Position numbers and translations under genes: made by a program
Shown here: positions 1 to 7,579 of the stretch, piece by piece
Numbering within the stretch: the first letter of the stretch is position 1
How the letters are laid out: the number at the start of each line of letters is the position of its first letter
The notes under the pieces: model-generated
The model's database searches: none
The model's input: the letters and a program-made list of their open reading frames with translations, nothing else
Told to the model about the DNA's origin: nothing
Virus record (IMG/VR): IMGVR_UViG_3300042924_003254
Span: 1-20,405 of that record
Direction: 5' to 3' (one strand)
DNA length: 20,405 bases
Origin: a virus

Positions 1-495
1 GCGCTTTCCGATGCCCTTGCCAACCCGACGCTGACGGGGATCGCGATTCACAAACAGCAGGCCACCATGGGCTTTGCGGCTCCTGGCGCACAGATGATCG
101 CCGGCATGTTCCTGGGGTTGCTCCAGGGCAACCCAAAGGCCGTGAACTACCTGGAGCTGACTTTCGGATCCAGCGAGGGGAACATCCTGGTCACCGTCCA
201 CCGCCCCGGCGGAGCCACGCCTCACAACCTGCGTGCCCTGGCGGAGCAGGAGGCCAGGGAGGCGAAGCAGGAGGCCGAGTGCCTGCGGGGCGATCTGGCG
301 ACAGCCAGGGAGGCCGTCAGGCGCCTGGTGCGCTGGCTCGAAGGCGCTGAAGGCTGCGACCTCGGGGTAGTGAGGGCTGTCCACTTGTGGGCCATCGAAA
401 ACCACATGGCTGACCCGCTGCCGCCGCTGCCGGAACGGTTGGCAAAGCCGGACGCAGCCATCATCCCAGCCCCAACCCCCGAAGCCACCCCATAA
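1..495 (+). CDS. Partial hypothetical coiled-coil protein, open at the left window edge
   Basis: The reading frame is open from base 1, so the true start may lie outside the window; the first in-window ATG is at 67. Numbering from that ATG (142 residues), the protein has a small hydrophobic stretch near residues 8-22, a short segment around NYLELTFG, then a strongly charged heptad-like helix at about residues 60-95 rich in Ala, Glu, Arg and Leu. The tail is Pro/Ala-rich. I recall phage proteins with a comparable NYLE...TPHNLR segment followed by a coiled coil, but none with an assigned function, and that recollection is unverified. The last 35 bases overlap the end of a minus-strand ORF. It has the same orientation as the 69-residue gene and the methyltransferase to its right, from which it is separated by about 230 bp. 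Confidence 0.6.
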   Translation, partial: ALSDALANPTLTGIAIHKQQATMGFAAPGAQMIAGMFLGLLQGNPKAVNYLELTFGSSEGNILVTVHRPGGATPHNLRALAEQEAREAKQEAECLRGDLATAREAVRRLVRWLEGAEGCDLGVVRAVHLWAIENHMADPLPPLPERLAKPDAAIIPAPTPEATP

Positions 496-727
496 CCCCA
501 CGGCCCGGCCGCTCCAGCGCCGCCACCTGTGCTTCCAGCTCCAGCAGTCGCCCCATCTGGCGCTTCAGGGCCTGCGCGTGGTTCACCTGAGCCGCCAGAC
601 TGAGGGTGAGCTGCCGCTCCAGCTCTTCACGCGAGAGCCGCGGCACCGCCCGCCGGGCCGCCTCGAAGTGACAGGCGGCCGATGGGCTGACATCGGGATC
701 AAGCCAAACAGATTCGTTTTCAACCAT
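461..727 (-). CDS. Hypothetical small coiled-coil protein (88 aa)
   Basis: This ORF runs from ATG 727 to TGA 461; a GTG at 739 would add four residues. The protein has an acidic N-terminus (VENESVWLDPDVSPSA), then a long amphipathic Leu/Glu/Arg helix starting at SREELERQLTLSL and continuing to AALERP, and ends in a Gly-rich tail. The helix looks like a genuine coiled coil rather than the Arg/Pro/Gly-rich sequence typical of antisense ORFs here. It is the best coding candidate for the 230 bp between the two plus-strand genes. Points against it: it opposes both neighbours, overlaps the left gene by 35 bp, and has no clear ribosome-binding site. Function is unknown. Confidence 0.4.
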   Translation of the reverse strand: MVENESVWLDPDVSPSAACHFEAARRAVPRLSREELERQLTLSLAAQVNHAQALKRQMGRLLELEAQVAALERPGRGVMGWLRGLGLG

Positions 728-935
728 GTCCACCACCACGCCCGTCGCAGCTCAGCCTCCACAGTCTGATGAAGAGGCCTACGTGCTGCTGCACCAGGAC
801 ACCGGCGCGGTCTTGTACTCGACCCATGCCACCGCCGCCACAGTCCACCGGGCAAACCAGAGCCTCGGGAAGTGCGGTGTGCGACATCGGTACGTGGCTG
901 CCAGGCTGCTGCCGCATGGGGATGTGGAGGCGTGA
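726..935 (+). CDS. Hypothetical small protein (69 aa) upstream of the methyltransferase
   Basis: The ATG at 726 opens a 69-residue protein without membrane segments; its middle reads EEAYVLLHQDTGAVLYST and its end reads ARLLPHGDVEA. The stop codon TGA (933-935) overlaps the GTG start of the adenine methyltransferase at 932 as GTGA, so the two are probably translationally coupled. Its C-terminal codons lie in a 23-bp sequence repeated after the methyltransferase (see the direct repeats), so this gene was probably the original recipient of the methyltransferase insertion. The ATG lies in CATG, overlapping the ATG of the opposing small ORF. No function is recognised; the sequence looks like a small compact domain. 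Confidence 0.6.
   Translation: MSTTTPVAAQPPQSDEEAYVLLHQDTGAVLYSTHATAATVHRANQSLGKCGVRHRYVAARLLPHGDVEA
900..922 (+). repeat. 23-bp direct repeat, left copy
   Basis: This copy is identical to 1975-1997. It begins on a codon boundary of the 69-residue gene and encodes its near-terminal residues ARLLPHG plus two bases. The identity stops on both sides: base 899 differs from 1974 and base 923 differs from 1998. Together the two copies bracket the whole methyltransferase gene, with 1075 bp between equivalent positions. Confidence 0.9.
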
Positions 936-1969
936 CGCTGGCCGCCCCCTTCCCCTACTTCGGTGGCAAGCGTCGCGCAGCCGCCCGAATCTGGCAGGCC
1001 TTCGGCGATCCCGCTGGCTATGTCGAGCCGTTCGCCGGATCGGCTGCAGTGCTGCTGGCCCGGCCTGCATTCACCGGCCGCCGGGTTGAGACCCTGAATG
1101 ATGCGGACGGCTGGCTGGTGAACGCCTGGCGTGCCATTCAGCTCAGCCCTGCCGAGGTGGCCCGGCACGCATGGGGGCCCGTGGCTGAGATCGACTATCA
1201 CGCTCGGCTGGCCTGGCTACAACAGCGCCGCACGCCCGATCTGGTGGCATGGCTGGAAGGCGACCCGGAGGCGCACGACGCCAAGGCGGCTGGGTGGTGG
1301 CTCTACGTGGTGGCCTGCGGCATTGGCGACCCGTTCGGTCCTGGCCCTTGGCGGGTGGTGGATCGCCATCTCCGCAAGCTGCCGCACCTGGGGAATGCAG
1401 GGAGGGGCGTGAACCGTGAGCTGCCGCACCTGGGGAATGCAGGGATGGGCGTGAACCGTGAGCTGCCGCACCTGGGGGATGCCGGGAAGGGCGTGAACCG
1501 TGAGCTGCCGCACCTGGGGGATGCCGGGAAGGGCCAGCTTGAGGTCTACATGGGGCAGCTTGCTGATCGCCTTCGCCGCGTGCGCATCACCTGCGGATCA
1601 TGGGAGCGGGTAGTGAAGCCATCTGTCACCCGCAGCGGCACCGGTGGCGATGGCACGCGAGCGATCTTCCTGGATCCGCCCTATGCCACCTCAGGCGACC
1701 TCTACGCCCACGTGGATGCCGATGTGGGCCTGGCCGTGCGCGAATGGTGCGCCACGGCGCCGCGTGAGCTGCGCTTGATTCTCTGCGGCTACGACACCGA
1801 GCACGATGCTCTGCTGGCCCGTGGCTGGTCTGTCACCGAGGGGAAGGCAGGCAGAGGAGCTGGCTACAGCACCAACGGGTTTAATGGCCGCCGGGAGCGG
1901 CTGTGGTTGTCGCCGGCCTGTATTGGCACGACTCAGCCCGACCTGTTCAGCTCAGGCTGCGCAGCATGA
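932..1969 (+). CDS. Dam-like (D12 class) DNA adenine N6-methyltransferase with internal repeats
   Basis: This enzyme is predicted to transfer a methyl group from S-adenosylmethionine to adenine N6 in DNA; in phages this commonly protects against host restriction. I place the start at GTG 932 (345 aa) because it gives a GTGA overlap with the upstream gene and puts the conserved PFPYFGGK motif at residues 6-13; an upstream ATG at 872 would add 20 unlikely residues. Visible motifs are PYFGGK, the SAM-binding VEPFAGSAAV (31-40) and the catalytic DPPY (248-251), in the order of the alpha group, which places the target recognition region between them. That interval contains three full and one partial copy of a 14-residue repeat (150-202), which is odd for the family core. 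The C-terminus has the expected GYSTNGF...RERLWLSP ending. The target site cannot be predicted. Confidence 0.92.
   Translation: MTLAAPFPYFGGKRRAAARIWQAFGDPAGYVEPFAGSAAVLLARPAFTGRRVETLNDADGWLVNAWRAIQLSPAEVARHAWGPVAEIDYHARLAWLQQRRTPDLVAWLEGDPEAHDAKAAGWWLYVVACGIGDPFGPGPWRVVDRHLRKLPHLGNAGRGVNRELPHLGNAGMGVNRELPHLGDAGKGVNRELPHLGDAGKGQLEVYMGQLADRLRRVRITCGSWERVVKPSVTRSGTGGDGTRAIFLDPPYATSGDLYAHVDADVGLAVREWCATAPRELRLILCGYDTEHDALLARGWSVTEGKAGRGAGYSTNGFNGRRERLWLSPACIGTTQPDLFSSGCAA
1379..1537 (+). repeat. 42-bp in-frame tandem repeats inside the methyltransferase
   Basis: Units begin at 1379, 1421, 1463 and 1505; the last is partial (33 bp). Each full unit is 42 bp and encodes LPHLG(N/D)AG(R/M/K)GVNRE. 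Units 1 and 2 carry GNAG while units 3 and 4 carry GDAG, so the array looks built by duplication of adjacent units. Unit length is a multiple of three, so copy-number changes would keep the gene in frame. There are no spacers, which excludes a CRISPR array. Confidence 0.95.
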
Positions 1970-2016
1970 TCACCGCCAGGCTGCTGCCGCATGGGGAGAG
2001 GGAGGCAGACGCCTAG
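1966..2016 (+). pseudogene. 16-codon remnant of a duplicated C-terminus
   Basis: An ATG overlapping the methyltransferase stop (ATGA, 1966-1969) opens a 16-codon frame encoding MITARLLPHGEREADA, ending at TAG 2014-2016. The core ARLLPHG matches the C-terminus of the 69-residue gene upstream, in the same codon phase. It is best read as the displaced original 3' end of that gene, left behind when the methyltransferase entered. It could still be translated by coupling, but it is too short to assign a function. Its TAG overlaps the TAG of the opposing peptidase gene in the palindrome CTAG (2013-2016). Confidence 0.55.
1975..1997 (+). repeat. 23-bp direct repeat, right copy
   Basis: This copy is identical to 900-922 and codon-aligned in the 16-codon remnant frame. 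It begins 5 bases after the methyltransferase stop codon. Confidence 0.9.
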
Positions 2017-2747
2017 CTAAACAACCAGGCCCAGCCGGTACCAGCCCCCTCGGCCTCCCATCGCGGGTTGAAGTTGCGGTAGCTGTAGCGAAGCCCCCGC
2101 CCGCTGGTCCCGCCGCTGCGCAGCCAGCCGCCGTTGATCAGATCGAGCTCGCCGAACGGATCCATCACGTTCCAGGCGTGCGCATCGAACCCGCAGCAGG
2201 CCAGCCAGTGGCCACCGCCGCTAGGTGCGCTGACGTGCCCCCGGTGCAGGTATCCCATCGCCAGGGGCAGGCCGGCCCGGATCTCCGCCTGGGCTTGGGA
2301 GGCTGAGCAGTTCCGAACAAACCGCGCCTTGACCCGCAGCTCCGCCAATGCCGCCTGGTGCGTTGCCTGGCTGGTGGTGTCCCCGTGCCGGCGGACGACC
2401 TTCAGGTAGTCGGTGTCGTCTTTGATGCCGCCCACCCCCAGGTAGGCCAGGCACATGGCAATCGCGCTGGTTTGGCACTGCCGCCAGCCCTCGGGGCCGT
2501 CGCTGGCGTTGATCTGTGAGAAGTAGGGAAAGCCCGTGAGCGGGTTGGTGGGCCGGGGCGCCGGCGGCTTGGGGGACGCCGCCGGGCTCCCTTTGGCACG
2601 CCAGTCCACGGTAAAGGCCTGCCGCTGCTCAGGGGTCAGGCGGGCATCGTGAGCGGAGAGAGCAGCCAGCTGATGGGGCTCCAGCTTGCCGGTCCTGACG
2701 GCATGCTCGACAGCGGCGCGGATTGAGGCGGTGGTAGGGTTGCTCAT
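2013..2747 (-). CDS. C39-like papain-fold cysteine peptidase, candidate endolysin
   Basis: This 244-residue protein has no signal peptide. Residues 1-50 form a helical N-terminal region, 51-70 a Pro/Ala linker, and 71-244 a C39-family-like peptidase domain. The likely catalytic set is visible: Gln90-Cys91 in GWRQCQTSAIAM, His180 in GGGHWLACCGFD, and Asp196 in NVMDPFGE. C39-like and related papain-fold domains occur in phage lysins and tail-associated peptidoglycan hydrolases. As the last gene of the late operon, after the fibre, an endolysin role is plausible, but no cell-wall-binding domain is recognisable. The ATG at 2747 lies 22 bp after the fibre stop, with no clear Shine-Dalgarno sequence. 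Fold assignment is fairly secure; substrate is inferred. Confidence 0.75.
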   Translation of the reverse strand: MSNPTTASIRAAVEHAVRTGKLEPHQLAALSAHDARLTPEQRQAFTVDWRAKGSPAASPKPPAPRPTNPLTGFPYFSQINASDGPEGWRQCQTSAIAMCLAYLGVGGIKDDTDYLKVVRRHGDTTSQATHQAALAELRVKARFVRNCSASQAQAEIRAGLPLAMGYLHRGHVSAPSGGGHWLACCGFDAHAWNVMDPFGELDLINGGWLRSGGTSGRGLRYSYRNFNPRWEAEGAGTGWAWLFS

Positions 2748-2769
2748 GGGTTCAGGGTTGGGAGTCTGA

Positions 2770-3621
2770 TCACTCGACGATAATGTTCATTGAGCCCAGA
2801 TCGAAGGCGGCCGTGCCTGCCGCCGTGGTAACGCGGACCATCCCCAGAGCACCGGAGAGGGAAACTACGCCAGCTGAAGTAATTGCTCCAATCGCGCCGG
2901 CTGTAGTTGTGAAATGCCCGGTGGCTAGCCAAGTGTTGCCCGATGGGTCAAACCTTTCAATTACAAGGCGCCCGCTGATAATGTATGCAGGCAAAAAGTT
3001 GGTGACTGGAATGCCAGCCGACGAAGTTACGACAGTTGTGCCTCCCCCTGTAAAGACAAGGACAGACTGACTCTGGGTGTAACCGCTTGTTGTCGGGGTT
3101 GTGCCTACCCCAAGCTGCACAAGTATGTCATTAGCGCTACTTTGGCTGACCCCGTTGAACAGTAGGGTGACTCTTTTTGCATAGCTCGGGATGCCAGTAA
3201 AGTTGATCGCGGTCCCGCTGGTGCTGCTCTGCACTGTGCCCAGCACGGGCGCAGCAAGCGCTACGGCTGCTGCTACAGGCGCTACGGCTGTTGCTACAAA
3301 CGCCGTGGTTGCTAGCTGAACTGTGCTGGTGCCCGCAGCTGCGGTCGGGGCGGTTGGTGTGCCGGTGAACTGGGGAGACGCCAACGGCGCCAGCCCGTAA
3401 GCGGTTTGATCGATGGGGCCGATAGTGACCCACGCAGTATTGGAAGAGTTGCGGACCTTCCAGAGCCCCGTGTCTTGATCTGCCCAACGCATGAATGCGT
3501 AGGGCGTCGAAGGCTCAAGTGGTCCGCTGTTGTTGGTCGCGAGCGCTACGAGGGCGCTGTTAGTGTCGGCACGAAATGCCGGAAACGACTGGTTGCTGAG
3601 GTTGTAATCGTGCTGGGGCAT
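2770..3621 (-). CDS. Tail fibre or tail-tip appendage protein
   Basis: This 283-residue protein is encoded directly after the J-like tip protein, with start and stop overlapping as TAATG (3619-3623). The N-terminal 70 residues (MPQHDYNLSNQSFPAFRADT...) are a polar domain of the kind that anchors small phage fibres. Residues about 85-130 are low-complexity Ala/Thr/Val, including the phage-fibre-like PTAPTAAAGTSTVQLATTAF. The C-terminal 150 residues are Ser/Thr/Gly-rich beta sequence starting around FTGIPSYAKRVTLLFNGV and are likely to be receptor-facing. The position matches the lambda side-fibre region downstream of J. It shares no obvious N-terminal similarity with the larger fibre at 14966-16801. 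The receptor is unknown. Confidence 0.75.
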   Translation of the reverse strand: MPQHDYNLSNQSFPAFRADTNSALVALATNNSGPLEPSTPYAFMRWADQDTGLWKVRNSSNTAWVTIGPIDQTAYGLAPLASPQFTGTPTAPTAAAGTSTVQLATTAFVATAVAPVAAAVALAAPVLGTVQSSTSGTAINFTGIPSYAKRVTLLFNGVSQSSANDILVQLGVGTTPTTSGYTQSQSVLVFTGGGTTVVTSSAGIPVTNFLPAYIISGRLVIERFDPSGNTWLATGHFTTTAGAIGAITSAGVVSLSGALGMVRVTTAAGTAAFDLGSMNIIVE

Positions 3622-6600
3622 TAGGTGACCTCCCGACCAAATCCAATAGCAGTATAGTTAAACTGTCTGGCCACAGCCGCTCCGGCGCTGTTTCTGAAGG
3701 TGAGGCTAAAGCCCGATCGCGTGATCGATGCAGGATTGATGACCCAGTATTCGCCCGCCGCCATGTTGTACCCCGTGACACCAATGTTCGGCGGCTCGTA
3801 AAATCGCTCGGCAAAGGTCACCGCATGGGTGCTCGCCGGGGCTGACAGGGTGCCGGACTGCTCGATGCGTTGCTGCAGCTCCATCTCAGCGCCGAGCTCT
3901 TCGACCAGGATGTTCTGTGAACTGTCGCCGCTGGTGGCTAGCAACTTGAATTGAAAACCCCGGCCCCGCACGATCCCGTTCGCCACCTCGCGCCATTCGG
4001 ACCACTGCGGGGATCCAGATGGATCGCCTTGCGTAGACCGTACCAGCAGCGCAGCATCCACGGCGCTTATAAAATCGCCGTCAAAATCATCCGCCGCATC
4101 GTCAAATAGCCCAGTGCGACTATCAAATAAGTCGAGCTGGCTTGTTGCTCGCGTCTGCAACCGGCGCCGTATGTTTACATCATATACGCCATTCATTGAG
4201 TATGTAGAGCCGAACTCATATTCGCCCTGCGCCGCGACGGGCTCTGTCAGTGCGGTGCTAGGATCATCAATCATTCCCGCCCTAGAGTCAACCAAGCCTT
4301 CGGCTGAGTCCCACAGGGACACACTACCTATGATTAGCGCGTCAAAGTATTCGCTATAAAACATATTCAACCCGTTGCCATTGAATGGCGGGCTCTCCGC
4401 ATCTTCCGCGTAGGTCTTAACCAGGAGGCGCGGCTGCGGCTGCGGTAAGTCGGTGACCACGTAGGCCACTTCGGGGGACAGCCGCCCACCATCATCCTCG
4501 AACCTCAGCAGGTAGCTGCCCTCCAGCAACGGCACCTGTTTTTGCACCTCATTGCCGGCGGCGGCGTGCGCAATGCTCGTCGCCTCCCCCCACCCCGGGG
4601 TGTCGAGGCGTGAGCTGTGCCGGATCTGCACGCGCCCGCCCACCCGCACGTCCAGGTCGCTGGCGCGATCCCAGCTCAGGATTCCGCTGGCCTCGTCAAT
4701 CGGCATCAGCGAAGCGCCAGTCACGTTTACGGGCGGCGCCGTTTTCCCAAAGGTGACGAATCGCAACTGGGCTGGCCGACTGAAAATGATCCCCGTCTTT
4801 ACCGAGGCCACCAGGATTTCGTAGGTTCCCGCCTGGGTGTCGAGGATCTCAATGGATGGCGCGCCGACATTGCGCTGCTCCCAGTTCCCTGGGATTCGGC
4901 GATAGCTGACCCGGTAGGTGTTGACCCCTGGCACCATGCTCCAGCTGAGCTGCAACTTGGCCGCGACCCGGCCGCCGGCTTCGTAAAGCACCTCTGCGCC
5001 GGTGAGGTTCTGCGGCGGGTTCGGGACAATATCGAGGTCGGTGATGTCGCGCTTGGTCAGCGCCAAGCCTTGTTCGACGAAGTTGTACTTGCTGGGGTTG
5101 TGAGCCAGGGCCGTGATTGGGTATCGCACCCCGTCAGACTCTCCCACGCCAAGCACGCGCCAAAGCGCGGCCAAAATGTTGGAGGTCTCCCAAATCCAGA
5201 TCGAGTTAGCCTGCGGTGCCGAGCTGAACGCGGGCGACACCTCCACCACGTTGCCCGAGATTGACACAACCGGTCGGGTCTCCACTGTGGCATTGGTGAG
5301 GATCACGCTGAGCGTGGGGTTACTGGCCATGGCGAGCCCCGCGGCATCGTCCAAGGTGATTGCGGTGGTGGTGGCTGCTGCAATGGCACCGCCACGGCGA
5401 GATCCCGCCCGGAGGGGGTCGGCGATCTGGACGATCTGCCCAGGCCGCACGACGGCTCCGGCTGCGAGGTTCGAGGTGAACGCGACTACCTCGCCTTCGT
5501 TGGCCTCGCAATAAAGGAGCCACTTCCCGAGGCGCCGGGCTTGGCCTTGGCTGGTGCAGGCAAGCGCCTCGATCTCGACCGTTACCACCCCATAACGAGC
5601 GATGCCGGCGGCATCCTCGACTACCTCGAAATTTTCGCTTCGGAGGTCCAGATCCTGATACCTGACCACGGCCACGGTTGGCCGGGTCTTCAGGCTGCTG
5701 CCGCTGTAGCTGAAGCCCTCGGGGCCGACATTGGCCAGGGTGAACGAAAACGACGGATCGGCCGGGCGGTCCTGGGAGATCGTGAGCGCACCACTGGCCC
5801 AATAGGGCATGCAACGCATCACGGAACACAGATCGGCGATCAGCCGATAGGCATCATCAGCGGTTTGAATGTTGGCATTGCAGCTAAAGCGAGGCTCCCA
5901 GCCGCCAAATCCATCAGGCACCAGCGCCGAGGCGTACTGGCTGGCGGAATAGAAAGCCCACCGATCGAGCTTACTGGCGTCGAGGTGATCGCCAAAGCCA
6001 AACCGGCGGGAGATGAGCAATACCCACAAGCACCAAGCGGGGTCGCTCGTCCACTGCGCGGCGCCGAATGTTCCATTCCAAACGCCGGAATAGATCAATC
6101 GCCCGGTGGCGTTGTCAACCGTGGCATTGCTGGGGATCTGCACTTTCAGCCCCCGCACCCGGCAGCTCCGGGAAGGAATCGCCCCGTTGAACTGGTCGGC
6201 TTCGATTCTGTATCCTATTACTGCAGTATTGGGGTAAGCCAGCTTGGCGTAAATGATCTCCGAAAAACTGCTCCAGCTAAACGCATTGTTTACTTTTGAG
6301 CTTGTGCTGTCAGGGGTAACCCGATTTACCTGAATATCAACCGGGAACGGGCCTGACAAGTTGATTAGATATTGCCGCTGGTATTGCTGCGACGTTCTTC
6401 CCGTGATAATGTCTTCAAGCGCGAGGTAATAGCCGCCGCCGTTGTACTGAACATAAATTTGCAAGTAAACACTTGAGCCCAGTACGTCGTTTTTATCGGT
6501 AAACTCTTGCAATGTCGGCAGGGTCACGATCACCCGAGCGGCATCGCATGGCTGGGTGATCGTGCGAGTGACCGGTTCTAAATCCGTAACCACTACGCCG

Positions 6601-6968
6601 ACGCCGGTCTCGCTGGCTATTTCGTCATATCCAGGGATATAGCTCTGAAACTGAGTGCCATTGCGTATTTCTACGCTGACGCCCCGAAAGTTCAGGCTGC
6701 CATCAGGGTTCTGAATTGGTGTGCCGTCTAGGTAGATCGACCGCAAGCCATTTACTGGGCCTTGGATTTCCCCTTCGCCGATTGCATCGATAATTTTAAT
6801 GTAGCTAGTCGAGAACAGACTGTTAGCCGCTTCAGTCGGAACGTACTGCTCCGGCTGCGCCGCGACGACATATTGCTGCTGGGCTGGTTGGCTTTGCTGG
6901 GGGCGACTCCTCCTGCCGCCGGAGCCACTAATCAGCGGCCCGCCAGATATGCGCCCGCCGCTACTCAT
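3621..6968 (-). CDS. Tail tip attachment protein, lambda J-like
   Basis: This central tail-tip protein is predicted to form the distal hub and to contact the host receptor. I choose ATG 6968 (1115 aa) because it overlaps the TGA of the I-like gene as ATGA; a GTG at 6974 would add two residues. Its length is close to lambda J (1132 aa). The first 45 residues are a Ser/Gly/Gln-rich tail; FSTSYIKIIDAIGEGEIQGP (about 52-71) is the hallmark start of this family. A hub region follows to about residue 640, including the GFGDHLDASKLDRWAFY segment (about 324-340). Two fibronectin-III-like domains sit at roughly 650-740 and 745-845 (QLSWSMVPGVNTYRVSYRR; ILSWDRASDLDVRV). The C-terminal 250 residues are variable beta-rich sequence. 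It follows I and precedes a fibre, as expected. Confidence 0.92.
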   Translation of the reverse strand: MSSGGRISGGPLISGSGGRRSRPQQSQPAQQQYVVAAQPEQYVPTEAANSLFSTSYIKIIDAIGEGEIQGPVNGLRSIYLDGTPIQNPDGSLNFRGVSVEIRNGTQFQSYIPGYDEIASETGVGVVVTDLEPVTRTITQPCDAARVIVTLPTLQEFTDKNDVLGSSVYLQIYVQYNGGGYYLALEDIITGRTSQQYQRQYLINLSGPFPVDIQVNRVTPDSTSSKVNNAFSWSSFSEIIYAKLAYPNTAVIGYRIEADQFNGAIPSRSCRVRGLKVQIPSNATVDNATGRLIYSGVWNGTFGAAQWTSDPAWCLWVLLISRRFGFGDHLDASKLDRWAFYSASQYASALVPDGFGGWEPRFSCNANIQTADDAYRLIADLCSVMRCMPYWASGALTISQDRPADPSFSFTLANVGPEGFSYSGSSLKTRPTVAVVRYQDLDLRSENFEVVEDAAGIARYGVVTVEIEALACTSQGQARRLGKWLLYCEANEGEVVAFTSNLAAGAVVRPGQIVQIADPLRAGSRRGGAIAAATTTAITLDDAAGLAMASNPTLSVILTNATVETRPVVSISGNVVEVSPAFSSAPQANSIWIWETSNILAALWRVLGVGESDGVRYPITALAHNPSKYNFVEQGLALTKRDITDLDIVPNPPQNLTGAEVLYEAGGRVAAKLQLSWSMVPGVNTYRVSYRRIPGNWEQRNVGAPSIEILDTQAGTYEILVASVKTGIIFSRPAQLRFVTFGKTAPPVNVTGASLMPIDEASGILSWDRASDLDVRVGGRVQIRHSSRLDTPGWGEATSIAHAAAGNEVQKQVPLLEGSYLLRFEDDGGRLSPEVAYVVTDLPQPQPRLLVKTYAEDAESPPFNGNGLNMFYSEYFDALIIGSVSLWDSAEGLVDSRAGMIDDPSTALTEPVAAQGEYEFGSTYSMNGVYDVNIRRRLQTRATSQLDLFDSRTGLFDDAADDFDGDFISAVDAALLVRSTQGDPSGSPQWSEWREVANGIVRGRGFQFKLLATSGDSSQNILVEELGAEMELQQRIEQSGTLSAPASTHAVTFAERFYEPPNIGVTGYNMAAGEYWVINPASITRSGFSLTFRNSAGAAVARQFNYTAIGFGREVT

Positions 6969-7579
6969 GCCCACACCTGATCAACATCGATCGCGGCCGA
7001 AATCACTACCGAACCGACAATCACCTCGCCAAAAATTATCGGCAGCGGCACGCCTTGTTTAGTTGTGTTCTGGATGGAACTGAACGATGAATTACGCCGT
7101 GGGTCGTTGCTGTCAGGCTTGGCGCTGTTTGCGCTAGCCATGGCACCTACGGCACTGGCCGCGCCCGGCCCGGCAATGCGCGGCACTGGGGTCAGCAGTT
7201 GCGCGACGCCGCCCAGGGCCAAGCTGGCGCCTACGCCGGTGATCAGCGAGAACGCCAAGGGGCCCAGCCACGGTTGACCTATGACGAACGCAGCCGCGAC
7301 CAGGGCCACTCCGCCGATGACTCGCCCCACGGCGCCAGCGCCGCCGATCACGGGCACGATCGTGATCTCTGCCCGCCCGGCCGGTTCGTGGAGATCCTCA
7401 GGCTCAAGAGCCCGAGCCCCGATGCTCACGTGATAGTGCTGGGTCGCCATGTGCGCTTCCACCTTGGGGAAGTTACACAGAAGGAACCGCACGGCCTCGG
7501 CCGCGCTGGCCACCTCAGCGCGGAAGGTGCGGCGCTTCAGGAAGCGGGCCAGCTGGCCGTAGACGCGGATCGTTTTCAT
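6965..7579 (-). CDS. Tail assembly protein, lambda I-like
   Basis: This 204-residue protein starts at ATG 7579 (MKTIRVYGQLARFLKRRTF), overlapping the TGA of the K-like gene as ATGA; the longer frame running back to 7792 is antisense-like overlap with K and is rejected. The N-terminal 75 residues fit the beta-grasp fold of the lambda tail assembly I family. A long hydrophobic Gly/Ala-rich segment (about 85-145, GGAGAVGRVIGGVALVAAAF onward) is followed by a polar region and the conserved KQGVPLPIIFGEVIVGSVVIS near the C-terminus. In lambda, I acts with J, K and L in tail-tip assembly. The K-I-J gene order supports the call. Confidence 0.88.
   Translation of the reverse strand: MKTIRVYGQLARFLKRRTFRAEVASAAEAVRFLLCNFPKVEAHMATQHYHVSIGARALEPEDLHEPAGRAEITIVPVIGGAGAVGRVIGGVALVAAAFVIGQPWLGPLAFSLITGVGASLALGGVAQLLTPVPRIAGPGAASAVGAMASANSAKPDSNDPRRNSSFSSIQNTTKQGVPLPIIFGEVIVGSVVISAAIDVDQVWA

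Noticed and set aside
578-769. 63-codon plus-strand ORF between the small genes
   Set aside because: Its composition is His/Arg-rich without structure, it overlaps the start of the 69-residue gene, and the opposing coiled-coil frame is more protein-like.
872-931. ATG-initiated 20-residue extension of the methyltransferase
   Set aside because: It lies in the coding sequence of the 69-residue gene, and the GTG at 932 gives GTGA coupling and the family N-terminus.
1217-1513. Minus-strand ORF encoding repeated RQLTVHA units
   Set aside because: It is the antisense of the 42-bp repeats in the methyltransferase, and its repetition is inherited from them.
1379-1537. CRISPR-like array
   Set aside because: Units are contiguous without spacers, in frame, and encode part of the methyltransferase.
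900-1997. Phage attachment sites (attL/attR) in the 23-bp repeat
   Set aside because: No integrase or tRNA gene is near, only one gene lies between the copies, and the repeat is explained by protein-coding duplication.
5541-6299. 252-codon plus-strand ORF antisense to the J-like gene
   Set aside because: Its complement carries clear J-family motifs; long antisense frames are expected in GC-rich DNA. The same reasoning removes 4617-5264, 7660-8571, 15531-16133 and 18390-19043.
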